Origin: Corylus avellana
Lineage: Eukaryota > Streptophyta > Magnoliopsida > Fagales > Betulaceae
Direction of reading: 5' to 3'
Length of the DNA: 64,000 bases
Assembly (NCBI RefSeq): GCF_901000735.1
Contig: NC_081551.1
Coordinates: 9,256,101 to 9,320,100 of the forward strand
The notes beneath the pieces were generated by a model, which ran no database searches, had not been told where the DNA came from, and saw only the letters and a program-made list of their open reading frames with translations. Below, piece after piece: positions 32,372 to 43,838 of this stretch. The first letter of the stretch is position 1; each line of letters opens with the position of its first letter. The position numbers were made by a program, and so were the translations under genes.

Positions 32372-33492
32372 GTGGTGGTAGATCACCTATCCAGACTCCT
32401 CCATGAGGAAGAAGAAGATGAGCTTCCATTGAATGAAAATTTTCCAGATGAACAGCTATTAGCAATTGATGTCCAACTTCCATGGTTTGCAGATATTGTG
32501 AATTATATAACTTCCAAAGTTTTTCCTCTAGGTATGTCTAGTCAGGAAAAGAAGAGGTTGATGTCTATATCTAGACAATACTATTGGGATGACCCCTATC
32601 TATTCAAATTATGCCCTGATCAAATCATTAGAAGGTGTGTCCCAGAAGAAGAACATTTGAGCATTCTGCAACATTGTCATTAGTATGCTTGTGGAGGACA
32701 CTTTGGGGCCAAGAGAACAACGCTTAAGGTATTACAATCTGGTTTCTATTGGCCTAATGTGTTTAAGGATGCCTTTTTGTCTTGCAGCTCTTGTGATAGA
32801 TGTCAGAGGACAAGTAACATCTCACCCAGAAATCAGATGCCATTGCAAAATATTCAGGTGGTAGAGCTCTTCGATGTATGGGGTACTGATTTCATGGGTC
32901 CATTTCCTGATTCATTTGGTTATTTATATATCCTTGTGGGTCGAGGCTGTCCCCTCAAAGACTAATGATCACAGAGTGGTTGTGAAGTTTTTGCAAGATA
33001 ACATCTTCATTAGGTTTGGGACACCACGAGCAATAATTAGTGATGGAAGTAGCCACTTCAACAATTATGCCTTTGCTTCTGTGATAAAGAAGTACGGCAT
33101 CACACATAAGGTTGTCACTCCATACCATCCCCAAACCAGTGGTCAAGTGAAGATCAGCAATGGAGAGATCAAAGGTATCCTTGAAAGGACAATGAATCCC
33201 AGTAGGAAGGATTGGTCTATGCGCTTAAATGATGCACTATGGGCTTATAGGACTGCTTATAAGACACCTATCGGTATGTCTCCATATCGGTTGGTTTTTG
33301 GGAAAGCATGTCATCTACTAGTGGAATTGGAACACAAAGCATATTGGGCCACCAAGCAGTTTAACTTTGATATGAAACAAGCTGGTGACAAGAGGAAGCT
33401 ACAGCTCAATGAACTGGAGGAATTACGGCGTGATGCATATGAGAATTCCAACCTCTACAAGGAAAGAACCAAAACATACCATGACAAGCAAT
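32372..33492 (+). pseudogene. element F integrase, N-terminal and core part
   Basis: Zinc-binding segment LQHCH, then CGGHFGAKRTTLKV and CSSCDRCQR (about 32660-32820), with a TAG at 32682 that J lacks. Core: [11 protein letters not shown] (first Asp, about 32876), then a 22-base loss where element L encodes VDYVSKW, shifting frame (also in J). The second Asp lies in [14 protein letters not shown] (about 33037), and the Glu position lies near [13 protein letters not shown] (about 33138-33176). [19 protein letters not shown] follows. The frame is cut at 33492 by solo LTR G; the C-terminal part resumes at 34799. Confidence 0.85.
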
Positions 33493-34798
33493 TGTTAAGT
33501 GCTAAAATATTCATATTTTTAGCCCTTAACTTACATGTTTTAACCCTTTAGTTTTAGCTAATTCATGCCATTTTAGTTCCTTTATGTGTTTTCCATGTTT
33601 TTGTAGGCTTTTGGAAGAAAAGGAAGTAAATCTGGAAGATTTGGGCTCAAAGAGAGAAAATGGGAAAAGTTGGAACCCTTGACAGTGCGATCGATCGTAG
33701 GCTCCCTGCGATCAAGTGCACTACTAGAGAAGACAAAGCATGAAGCGGCCATGTGCGATCGAGCGCACAACAAAAGAGACTCGATCGTAGATGTGCAATC
33801 AAGCGCACCCGTGCGCTGGAGAATTCTAGAAGCTGCGGACAGACTCCCTTTCCTTACATATTAGGATTTTCCAAGTCCCACTTGTAATATGACTAAAACC
33901 CTACGAATTTTCTAGGTTTACTAGTGTAACAAGGACTTCTAAAGCCCTATAAATAAACCTCTAAACCTTGAGAATAAAAAACAAAAAACTGGAAAAGACA
34001 CAACTTTGGGAGAGGAATTGGAGGCTACCTTTCGGTTCTTTCTTTACCTTTTCCTTTTTCTTTTATTATGTGTAACTAATTTATTTAGTAGGGCTAGATT
34101 GAAGTCCTAGTTATGTTTAGTTAACATTCAATATTGGTACCCTTGTGATGATCATGTTGTGATATTTAATTTGATTAATGCTTGCTTTCATGAATTCCTC
34201 ATATGTGTGTGCCTGATCAACATGTGCATGTGGTATGGACTAGTTAGTTAAATCAATTTGGATGACCGAGTCCTGAGTGTAGCATAAGTAACAAAAGAAA
34301 TCCACACTGCAATTGTGGGTTAATCAACATGGGGAACCGGGAGTATACACCCATGCCCTAGGCCTCATGCGTTTGTCAATTTCCACAGAAATTATGCTTT
34401 CTTAAAGAACAACTTAGTATACACCCATGCTAAATCCTTTAAGAAATAAAAGAGTTAGAGTATACACCCATGCCTAACTCGTTGCCTAGGGAAATCACAA
34501 GCTTAAGGAGTATACACCCATGCCCTTAGGTTGACAAACATTAAATATTCATAACATGATCAAAGCATTGGCATATTAGCATATTAACTGAAACTAATTA
34601 ATGGTGGATATCAAAGCCCTACCTTTTTATTATCATCAAATCAAAATCCAATCTTTGTTTTATTTTACTTTTGGAATTTAATTTTAGAGAAAATTGAGCA
34701 ATCCTCATGGGAATGATCTCGTACTTGTGCCCTATACTACTGTGTTGACCTTGTGCACTTGTGGGTAAAACATCCAATTATTTGCCTATTAATTTAGG
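33493..34798 (+). mobile_element. solo LTR G in element F integrase
   Basis: Starts TGTTAAGTGCTAAAATATTC at 33493. CG-rich cluster at 33685-33815, TATAAATAA at 33958-33966, and four GTATACACCCATGCC motifs at about 34343, 34418, 34460 and 34510. It ends abruptly at ATTAATTTAGG; the usual CACAACA terminus and about 25 bases of integrase (compare 61036-61060 in L) are missing, so no target duplication can be read. The same LTR with the same damaged right edge is in copy J at 50801-52107. Confidence 0.85.
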
Positions 34799-35061
34799 AT
34801 AGAAGGTGTTGATCTATAATTCCAGATTGAAACTTTTCCCTTGCAAGCTTAAGTCAAGATGGTCCGGTCCTTGTATTGTTACCCAAGTGTTCCCTCATGG
34901 AGCTTTGGAGGTTCACAGTCTAGAAAATAATCAGACATTCAAGGTTAATGGACACAGAGTAAAGCCATATCTTGAAGTGAAATTGGTACTAGGAGATGAA
35001 GATCTGGCACTCCAATCTGTCCCTTTTGTATCACCATCAGGAGCATCATTTTCAGGACCAT
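34799..35061 (+). pseudogene. element F integrase C-terminus
   Basis: Open frame with [19 protein letters not shown] and then [19 protein letters not shown] and [14 protein letters not shown], the GPF/Y-like C-terminal module of Athila integrase. It ends at a TAA at 35061. It is separated from the core by solo LTR G. No chromodomain, as expected for Athila. Confidence 0.82.
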
Positions 35062-35361
35062 AATGAGAGGGGATCCATTGTATGGCTGAAGACGTTAAAC
35101 TTAGCGCTCATGGATGCTATTTTATTTTTTTTGTGTGTTTCACTTAATCTTTTTATTTATTTTTAGTTTTGTTTCCTTTTACTTGTTTTTGTGTTTTCTT
35201 ATTTTGTAAGGACAAGTGTGCTTTGATTCAAGTTTGGCGGTGTGCTATGAGCCATGCTCTTCCAGACAGTGTTGTCCATCTCCCGGGTAAATTCTTTCCT
35301 TGTTTTAGACACATTGGGGACAATGTGTCATTTAAGTTTTGGGGTATAGGAACACATATTG
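35062..35361 (+). other. element F 3' untranslated region, first part
   Basis: Non-coding. Contains the AACTTAGCGCTCATGG block and two polypurine-like tracts (CAAGTTTGGCGGTGTGCT about 35230; AAGTTTTGGGGTATAGG about 35334). It is colinear with 52372-52690 in copy J. At 35361 it joins element K inside integrase, with the intervening 1.4 kb of F and the 3' end of K absent compared with J and M. Confidence 0.75.
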
Positions 35362-36921
35362 CCTCCATCATTAATTATTGCTCGTGGTGTCCCAAATCTA
35401 GTGAAGATGTTGTCCTGTAAAAACTTCACAACCACTTTGTGATCATTAGTCTTTGAAGGGACAGCCTCAACTCATTTGGACACATAATCCACACCCACAA
35501 GCATGTACAAATAACCATATGAATTAGGAAATGGACCCATGAAATCAATACCCCATACATCGAAGAGCTCCACCTCCTGAATATTTTGCATCGGCATCTG
35601 ATTTCTAAATGAGATGTTACCTGTCCTCTGGCATTTATCGCAGGAGCTACAAAACAAAAAGGCATCCTTAAATACATCAGGCCAATAAAAACCAGATTGT
35701 AGTACCTTCAGTGTTGTTCTCTTGGCCCCAAAGTGTCCTCCACAAACAAACTGATGAGAATGCTCCAATGCTCTTCTTCTGAGACACACCTTCTAATGAT
35801 TTGATCAGGGCAAAATTTGAATAGATGGGGGTCATCCCAATGGTATTGTCTAGATATATATATCAACCTCTTCCTTTCTTGACTAGACATTCCTGGGGAA
35901 AAACCTTGGCGGTTATATAATTCACAATGTCTGCATACCATAGGACTTGGACCTCAACTGCAAATAACTGCTCATCTGAAAACTTTTCATTCAATGGAAG
36001 CTCATCTCCTTCTTCCTCATGAAGTAGTTTGGATAGGTGATCTGTAGCCACATTCTCACTACCCTTCTTATCTCTGATCGCAAGATCGAACTCTTGCAGT
36101 AATAATACCCATCTGATCAGTCTTGGCTTTGCATCCTTCTTAGCAAACAAATATCTCAAAGCAGCATGATCAGTGAATACAATGACCTTAGAGCCAATTA
36201 GGTATGATCTAAACTTCTCCAAAACAAATATGACAACTAATAATTCTTTCTCAGTCGTAGAATAATTTAGCTGAGCATCATTCAATGTCCTAGAAGCATA
36301 ATATATGGCATGAGGTACCTTATTGATTCTTTGTCCCAAGACAGCTCCCATAGCAAAGCCATTGGCATCGCACATGAGCTCAAATGGTAGAATCCAATCA
36401 GATGCCCTCATTATTGGTGCAAACGTGAGCAGCTTTTTCAGTTTGTTGAAGGCAGTCATGCATTCTGTAGTCCATTCAAACTTGGCCTCTTTCCCTAGCA
36501 ATGCATAGAAGGGTCTAGAGATCTTGAAAAAATCCTTGATGAACCTTCTATAGAACCCGGCATGTCCAAAAGAACTCCTCACCCCCTTCACTGTTAGAGG
36601 CGGAGGAAGTTTGGAGATGATGTCAATCTTAGCCTTATCTACCTCAATGCCCTTGCTCGAAATAGAGTGACCCAATATGATGCCTTGTTGAACCATGAAG
36701 TGGCATTTTTCCCAATTGAGCACTAGGTTGCGTTCCTCACACCTCTTGAGGACACTCTTCAGATGGTTGAGGCACTCATCGAAACTAGACCCAAAGACAC
36801 TAAAGTCATCCATAAATACCTCAATTGTTTTCTCCACCATGTCTGAAAAAATGCTCATCATGCATCTTTGGAATGTGGCCGGGGCATTGCATAGGCCAAA
36901 TGGCATCCTTCTATTGGCCAA
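35362..36921 (-). pseudogene. element K RT palm, RNase H and integrase start
   Basis: A 352-codon open frame (36921-35863) covers [20 protein letters not shown], the palm motif [12 protein letters not shown] (about 36818-36783), the RT connection ([20 protein letters not shown]), and RNase H with its acidic residues ([37 protein letters not shown]). A frameshift near 35900 then leads into the zinc-binding integrase segment (35789-35630; [23 protein letters not shown]) and the core start ([11 protein letters not shown]). It ends in the second-Asp region (minus ISD... at about 35365). Otherwise well preserved, but out of frame with the preceding part. Confidence 0.85.
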
Positions 36922-37543
36922 ATGTCAAAAGGACATGTGAAGGTGGTCTTTTCCTGATCCTTCGGTGCTATTGCAATCTGATTATAGCCACTGTACCTAT
37001 CCAAGAAACAATAGTGGTTATGGCTAGCTAACCTCTCTAGCATTTGGTCAATGAAGGGTAATGGAAAATGGTCTTTTCGGGTTACCTTGTTTAGTCTTCT
37101 ATAATCGATGCATACCCTCCACCCAGTGGTTACTCTTGTGCGTATCAGCTCATCATCTTCATTCTTCACCACTGTGATCCCGCTCTTTTTTAGCACTACT
37201 TGGACTGGACTGACCCATTTACCATCTGAGATGGGATAGATGATGCCCACGTCCAATAGTTTTAATACCTCTGCCTTGACTACCTCCTTCATGTATGGGT
37301 TGAATCTTCTTTGTGCATCCTAGTTGGCTTGGCTTCATCTTCAAAAAAAATTTGATGCATGTATTTGGCTGGACTTATTCCTTTGAGGTCAGCAATGGTC
37401 CACCCCAAAGCAATTTTGTGCTCTCTAAGCACTCTCAGCAACTTTTCTTCTTCGTCACAGCTCAGATTTGCTACAATTATGACTGGTAGTGTCTTGTTTT
37501 CTCCTAAGTAGGCATATGTTAGGTGGTCTGGCAATTGCTTCAA
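36858..37543 (-). pseudogene. element K reverse transcriptase, N-terminal part
   Basis: Two minus-strand frames. 37543-37289 gives KQLPDHLTYAYLGENKTLPV and LGWTIADLKGISPAKYMHQI, then a one-base loss shifts frame. 37292-36858 gives MKEVVKAEVLKLLDVGIIYP, then TGWRVCIDYRRLNKVTRKDH and CFLDRYSGYNQIAIAP, which holds the first catalytic Asp. A second shift follows TFTCPFD, before the palm frame at 36921. Element L has both shifts at the same bases. Confidence 0.87.
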
Positions 37544-38292
37544 TTCCAGCTTGGGTGCCTGGACAATAGAAGGAACAAGAGAGATATTAGTAGGCTCAAG
37601 AATGTCAAAGGGAGGAGTATACTTGAGTATTTTGGGGAGGCCTCAAGATGATGCACTATTTCATTGATGTCATCAGTAACATCTTCAGGTTTTGGCTCAA
37701 TGTCCTGCCTTGTGAAACTATGGGTGAGGGTGGCCTCCACTGGATCTTTGTGTTGGTGCTGCAAAACTGTCTCACTAACATCTTGGATCATACAAATATC
37801 AAAACATTCTAAATTTTCTTGAGGTAATTTCAATGCATCAAATATTTTGAACTCTATCGTCTCACCATTTACCTTCATGCTCACAATACCCTTTTTCACA
37901 CCTATTGTAGTATCAGCAGTTCTTATAAAGGGTCTTCCTAAGATAATAGGTAAAGGTGATGGCATAGGAGATTCTTCCACATCTAATACAATGAAATCAA
38001 CTGGTAGAATAAATGTGCCTACCTTTACCAAAACATCATTAAGTATACCTCTTGGTTGTTTGATGCTTCTGTCTGCCAATTGCAAGGTGATAGAGGTTGG
38101 TTGAAGCTCCCCCAATCCCAGCTTTTCATATACCGTGTAAGGCATCAAATTCACCCCTGCTCCTAGATCCAGTAATGCCTTTTCAAAAGAATGGTTTCCT
38201 ATCCTGCAAGGAATGGTGAAACTACCTCGGTCTATTAGCTTTGGTTGTAATTTTCTTAACAAGACTGCACTTATCTCTTCTGTTAAGGCCAC
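37540..38292 (-). pseudogene. element K protease
   Basis: Open for 250 codons on the minus strand. MALTEEISAVLLRKLQPKLI leads into LLDLGAGVNLMPYTVYEKLG (active-site Asp-Leu-Gly-Ala, about 38170-38125), LADRSIKQPRGILNDVLVKV, and IILGRPFIRTADTTIGVKKG. Length and order match Athila protease. The last 25 residues (LLPLTFLSLLIS onward) are out of frame after an indel near 37622. The best preserved protease in the window together with its near-twin in L (57646-58398). Confidence 0.85.
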
Positions 38293-38299
38293 TGTCTCA

Positions 38300-40002
38300 T
38301 ATTCCTGAAACTTCCTTTAGTTAGTGCAACAATCCTTTAAAAATTTAGCATATGAAGGAATTTGTTTAATTGCATCTAATAAAGGAATGTTGATTTCTAC
38401 TTTCTACAAGGTCTCAAAGATATCCATGAGTTGCTTTTCTTTCTTTGGTTTGAATAACCTTTGAGGAAAGGGGGGTGCATTCACCCTCTCCATTTTATTT
38501 ACCTTGGAAGTTAATGCTTCATCTGGAGATGCTTGAAGGTGCTCTTCAGTTCTTATGACCTTGCCATTCCTGAGAACTGTGACTATTTTCATCTGCTGTT
38601 AATCCCCTGAATTTGGTATTGTTTGGAATGGAAATTCACCCCGCTTTATTTCACTTAGTTCCTTAGCCATTTGCCCCATTTGCACTTCAAGTCTTTGAAT
38701 GGATTGATCACGCCTTGTATTGCTTTGTTCTTGCGCAATCATAATTTACTATTATGAAGTCACCAATTGTCGTACAAGATCCTTCAGGTCATCCTTCTCT
38801 GGCTCTTGAGCTGCTTGGACTGCTTGTCGAGGGTTGCTTTTCTGTCCTTAAAGGTTTAGAATAATTCGACTATTATCCCCTGAGAAATCAAGGTGGTTTT
38901 GCCACCCTGGCTCGTAGGTGTTGGAGTATGGATTGTTCTTGTGGGCATGATTATTTTGTCCCAAATAATTCACCTCTTCTTGCTTTGCAAATGGAGATAA
39001 AGGACACGTCTCAGTGGTGTGATCTAGATGGGAACAAATAGCACATACCTGGATTAGTGTGTCCTGTTGCAGAGGTGAAATTTTTTGAGCAGCTATGGCC
39101 TTGACAATCATGTCCAACTTCTTTTCTACAGCAGCCATCTAATTTTGCATTCCGCTATTTTCTTCATTCTTGCTTTTGCTCCTTACACCTTGCCTCCTTC
39201 TGGATGGGAATTGTTGAGCATGTTCACTCAACCTCTCAAAGATCCCTATGGCTTCCTCACTGCTCTTCTCCATCAGCATACCACCATAAGTTGTATCAAC
39301 CATCCCTCTATTAGTATCATCTAAACCTTCATAGAAAATTTGTACCTGCTCATCTTGAGGAATATTGTGATGTGGGCACTTTAGAAGCAAGGAATTGAAG
39401 TGATCCCAGGCCTCAAAGAACCAATCTCCGTCTCACTGTTGGAACGTTTGAAGTTCCCTTTTAAGTTTTTTTGTCTTCTGGCCTAGGAAAAACCTCTTTA
39501 GGAACTTGGTGGTCAATTCTTCCCAAGTATGGATAGAATCTGCAGGCAAGAAATTGTACCACAATTTAGCATTATCTTTCAAAGAGAAAGGGAAGAGGAC
39601 TAACCTGAGTCTCTCCGGAGTTAGGCCTTGGACATGCTGCAACTTGCATAAGTCGAAGAATTCTTTAAGATGCAAGTTGGGATCCTCAGTAGCTATGCCT
39701 CTAAAGTGAGTCAATGCATTAAGGATTTGAGGAGAGATATAATAGCTGCCATCCACCTCTGGTTGATATGCTATGCATGAAGGTTGATGGAGGTTTGCTG
39801 GAATGTATGTCTGCTTCACTGGTCTCCTCACTCATGGTGGATTTGCATCTAATGGTCTTGGTCCAATTGGATTCTCTTGCAAGTCTTCCATATCAATTTC
39901 TTCTTCTTCTTTTTTTTTTTCCCTAGGTCGTTGTCGAATTGTCTGCTCAATTTTAGGATCGAGTGGAAGAACGGTTGTGGCTTGAGATCGACGACCTTGC
40001 AT
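38300..40002 (-). pseudogene. element K gag
   Basis: Start ATG on the minus strand at 40002-40000 (MQGRRSQATTVLPLDPKI). A poly-A/GAA tract near 39912 shifts frame, then the capsid region 39831-39433 (YQPEVDGSYYISPQILNALT; LWYNFLPADSIHTWEELTTK) and 39390-39139 (KCPHHNIPQDEQVQIFYEGL). Zinc knuckle CAICSHLDHTTETC at about 39044-39003. The C-terminal part has EPGWQNHLDFSG, then stops at about 38867, 38746, 38600, 38404 and 38322. Those stops also occur in element L. Virus-like particle protein in the ancestor; non-functional here. Confidence 0.85.
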
Positions 40003-40270
40003 TAACTGAATTACTTCTTCAGTTAGGCAGCTTCAGTGCTGCTAGTCCGGATGCTCCCTGGAACTGTGCTCGATCGCAGGTTGGTGCGTTCGATCGCACT
40101 TGGCTGACGATTGATCGCAATCATAGAATGCCAATCCGCAACCTAAAACAAAAAAAAAAACAGAAAAGTTAGGGAAAAGGAAAAATCTTTTTGATTTTTG
40201 ATAACAACTAAATTGAAAATTAAAATAACACAACTAAAGGAAAATAATTTTAAACAAAAATTCGCCGCAA

Positions 40271-40288
40271 TCCCCGGCAACGGCACCA
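40271..40288 (-). promoter_or_regulatory. element K primer-binding site (tRNA-Asp type)
   Basis: On the minus strand TGGTGCCGTTGCCGGGGA, one transition from the tRNA-Asp complement, six bases inside the LTR at 40295. The leader (40003-40270) contains CG-rich motifs at about 40070-40115. Confidence 0.88.
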
Positions 40289-40294
40289 AAAACT

Positions 40295-41619
40295 TGATGT
40301 GCAAAATATCTACCTAAATTAATAGGTAAATAATTGTACGTTTTACCTGCAAGTGCACAAGGTCAACATAGTAGTATATGGTGCAAGTACAGGATCATTC
40401 CCACGAGGATTGCTGAATTTATGTTTAAAAATAAATTCCTTAAGTAAAACAAAGATTGACTGTCTTTGATATCCACCACTAATTATATTTAGCTAATATA
40501 AGAATATGCCAATGCTTTGATCATGTTATGCATATCTAATGTTTGTCAACCTAAGGGCATGGCGTATACTCCTAAGGCTATAGATTTCCCTAAGCAACGA
40601 GTTAGGCATGACGTATACTCTAACTCTTTTCTTTTCTAAGGGATTTAGCATTGGTGTATACTAAGTTGTTCCTTAGGAAAGCATATGTTCTATGGAAATT
40701 GACAAACACATGAGGCCTAGAGCATGGCATATACTCCCGGTTCCTCATGTTGATTAACTCAAGAATCGCGGTGTGGATTCTTTTGTTCCTTATGTTAAAC
40801 CCAAGACTCGGCCATCCAAATTGATTTAACTAACTAGTCCATACCACATGCATATGTTGATCAGGTACACACATATGAGGAATTCATGTAAGTAGGCATT
40901 AATCAAGTTAAATAGCACAACAAGATCATCACAAGGGCGCCAATATTGAAATATTAACTAAACATAACTAGGGCTTCAATCTAGCCCTACTAATTAAATT
41001 AGCTACACATAAAATTGATGTTAAACATCTTCATAAATAAAAGAAAAGGAAATAAAAGAATAAACCCGAGACTTGAACTTCAAGAGCTCCTCTTCTTCTC
41101 CTTACAAAGCCTACCTATTATAAAGGCTTAAGGGTCTATTTATAGGCTTTAGAAGTCCTTGACAAAGTAGTAAACCTAGGGATTTTGTAGGGTTCAAAAC
41201 CTATTACAATTGGGAGTTGGAAAACCCTAATATGGAAAGAATGACAATTAGGTCGCCACTTGATATGTCTCTTCCACATGGGTGTGATCGATCGCAACCC
41301 GTGTGCGCTCGATCATAGGTCTGCGATCGATCCTCTTTTGGCATGTGCTCGATCGCTCCTAGCCTGGATTGTGCTTTGTCTTCTCGGGTATTGCGCTCGA
41401 TCGCAGGTACCCTATGATCGATCACAGTGTCAGAGAGCTCCCAATTTTCCATCTTCTCTCTTTCGAGCCCAAATCATCTAGATTTACTTCATTTTCTTCC
41501 AAAAGCCTACAAAAGTATGAAAAACACAAAAAGGAATTAAAATGACCTAATTAACCAAAACCAAAGGATTAAAACATGTAAGTTAAGGGTTAAAAATATG
41601 AATATTTTACAACTTAGCA
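40295..41619 (-). repeat. element K 5' LTR
   Basis: 1325 bp, TGATGTGCAAAA...AACTTAGCA. Minus-strand TATAAATAG at 41136-41144, with the CG-rich cluster upstream at 41285-41430. Four motif copies (minus GTATACGCCATGCC, GTATACGTCATGCC, GTATACACCAATGCT, GTATATGCCATGCT) lie at about 40557-40737. The stem arms are 40671-40681 (minus CTTTCCTAAGG) and 40631-40641 (minus CCTTAGAAAAG). Confidence 0.87.
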
Positions 41620-41624
41620 ATGAT

Positions 41625-42659
41625 CTGATGAGAGAATTTGTTAGTTTGATTACTTGCTTAGGACAGTTGAGAAATCACATGTTTGATCTAATCACACAAG
41701 CACATTAGCACATAATTTGTGAGGTATGACATGAAGTCTGATGTGTGTGTTTCTATGTCTTGGGTGAAACTTGATGATTTATTAGATGGATACTTTGGCA
41801 TATATATGTAAAAAAAAAAAAAAGGTCATTGATAAGCTTTTCACTGAGTAAGTAGACTTCTTGCCTCAAAGCATTGAGTGTTCACATCAAAAGGTGAAAA
41901 TTTTTTATTTGATTAATGTCATGGTTAGTTTGGTTTTGTAGCCTTTTTGACTCGAGTTAGTAAGTCCTAGGGATGTCTCTACACCTAATGCCCTAAAACC
42001 ATCTGGTTTTGGAGTCATTGACTTAATACTCGTCACATGGGTCAATTAGAAAGCTTAAGAGAACCAAATATTGCACAACTTGACCAAAAAAAAAAAAAAA
42101 AAAAGAAAAGAGAAGAAGAAGAAAAAGAAATATGGCATTGTTCATTCTAATAGGGATTTCAGTGAACTTTGAGATATGGAGACATTGCACATTGGAAATA
42201 ATTAGAAGCTTCATAATTTTATACTAGTTCACTTTACACTGTTTTCAAACTTGTGATGTTTTAGCATATCCGTTGTAAGTAATTGAAGATGGAGTTCATT
42301 TGAGATTCCAATTCATGGAGTTCATTTTAGCATATCCTTTGAGATTCCAATTCATTGTGAAGATGGAGTTCATCTTTTTTTAAGCTTGCTAATGAATAAA
42401 AATCATGATCTTGAAGTGATACTTTAATTTTTCGGGTAACATGAACTATGCATGATGTTTGTGGGTAACATTCCTGGAAAACCATCACGAGACTTCACTC
42501 GTCCTCTAGGGAATTCCTAGAGATTTAAAAGGCTTGTTGCAAATGCTAAATGCAATCGTACATCCCATAAAAGATGGATTTATCTTTTTGTTTTTTGTTC
42601 TCCATTTAGTTTTTAGTTTTGTATTGCTAAGGGACTAGCAATATGTAAGTTTGGGGGTG
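41625..42659 (+). other. element F 3' untranslated region, second part, with polypurine tract
   Basis: Continuation of F after element K. Non-coding, colinear with 61815-62826 in L. Contains the conserved hairpins AAACCA/TGGTTT (about 41995-42008), ACGAG/CTCGT (about 42486-42502) and TTGCA/TGCAA (about 42536-42556), a poly-A run (42088-42102), and the polypurine tract GTAAGTTTGGGGGTG just before the LTR. A short internal duplication around GAGATTCCAATTCAT lies at 42300-42360. Confidence 0.75.
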
Positions 42660-43838
42660 TGTTAAGTGCCAAAATATTCATATTTTAGCCCTTAACTTAC
42701 ATGTGTTAATCCTTTAGTTTTGGTTAATTTATGCCATTTTAATTCTTTTATGTTTTTTCTTTGTTTTTATAGGTCCTTGAAAGAAAAGGAAGTAATCTTA
42801 GAAGTTTCGGACTTAAAGAGCGATTTTGAAGAATATGGGAGGCTCTGGTAGTGCGATCAATCGTAGGGGAGCTGCGATCGAGCGCACTACAGGCGAAGAC
42901 CACAAGTGCAAGGCACCTGTGATCGAGTGCCCAGCACAACAGGATAGATCACAATCCTGCGATCAATTTCACACGGGCTGTGATCGAGCGCACCCGTGCG
43001 TGGTTAGCAAGTTGGCCGCCAGCCTTAATATGGAAAGTGTAATTTCTAGGGTTTTGTAACGTTGTACGAACTAGGGCTCAAACCCTACAGTTTTTAGGGT
43101 TTCTAGAGTATTCCTAAGGCTTATAAATAGATCCTTAAACCTCTAAAATAGAAACACAATTTTCAAGGAGAAGAATTGGAGCTCTTCAAGTTCAAGTTTC
43201 GGGTTTATTCTTTTCCTTTCTTTTTATTATGAAGATGTTTAACATCAAAATCATGTGTAACTAATTTACTTAGTAGGGCTAGATTGAAGCCTTAATTATG
43301 TTTATTTAATATTCAATATTGGGGCCTTTGTGATGATCATGTTGTGATATTTAACTTAATTAATTCCTGCTTTCATCAGTTCATGAATTCCTTATATGTG
43401 TTTGCCTGATCAACATATGCATGTGGTATGGATTAGTTAGTTAAATCAATTTGGATGACCGAATCCTGGGTTTAATAAAAGTAACAAAAGATATACATAC
43501 CAGATTCTTGGGCTAATCAACACGGGAAACTTGGAGTATACACCCATGCCCTTAGGTTGACAAACATTAGATATACATAACATGATCAAAGCATTGGCAT
43601 ATTGTTATATTATCTAAATATAATTAGTGGTAGATATCAAAGCCCTACCTTTTATTATTATTAAATAAAAATCAATCTTTGTTTTGTTTTACTTAAGGAA
43701 TCTATTTTAAGCAGAATTTAGCAATCCTCGTGGGAATGATCCCGTACTTCAATCCTATACTACTATGTTGACCTTGTGCACTTGCGGGTAAAACGTACAA
43801 TTATTTGCCTATTAATTTAGGTCGATATTTGCACAACA
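42660..43838 (+). repeat. element F 3' LTR
   Basis: 1179 bp, TGTTAAGTGCC...GCACAACA. It keeps the last 100 bases missing from the 5' LTR but lacks about 160 bases in the motif-array region (between GGAGTATACACCCATGCCC at about 43533 and the preceding material), so only one motif copy remains. CG-rich cluster 42850-43005; TATAAATAG at about 43119. Confidence 0.85.

Larger units (their letters stand above)
35362..41619 (-). mobile_element. element K: minus-strand Athila-like element, 3' end deleted
   Basis: 5' LTR 40295-41619, primer-binding site 40271-40288, gag, protease, reverse transcriptase, RNase H and part of integrase in order on the minus strand. It stops inside integrase at 35362, so its integrase C-terminus, 3' region and 3' LTR are missing. 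Its LTR end at 41619 is followed by ATGAT (41620-41624). Element M in copy J begins after ATGAT (52803-52807) at the same place in the F-type 3' region. K and M therefore look like opposite ends of one ancestral insertion. Confidence 0.82.
27146..43838 (+). mobile_element. element F: Athila-like Ty3/gypsy element with nested solo LTR G and element K
   Basis: LTRs at 27146-28398 and 42660-43838. The outer flanks are a perfect TCTTC duplication (27141-27145, 43839-43843). Interior order: tRNA-Asp-type primer-binding site, leader, gag, protease, reverse transcriptase, RNase H, integrase, long 3' untranslated region, polypurine tract. Two later insertions sit inside it: solo LTR G (33493-34798) in integrase, and minus-strand element K (35362-41619) in the 3' region. 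Coding sequence is dead (many stops, frameshifts, and a loss of about 260 bases in reverse transcriptase). Confidence 0.88.
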
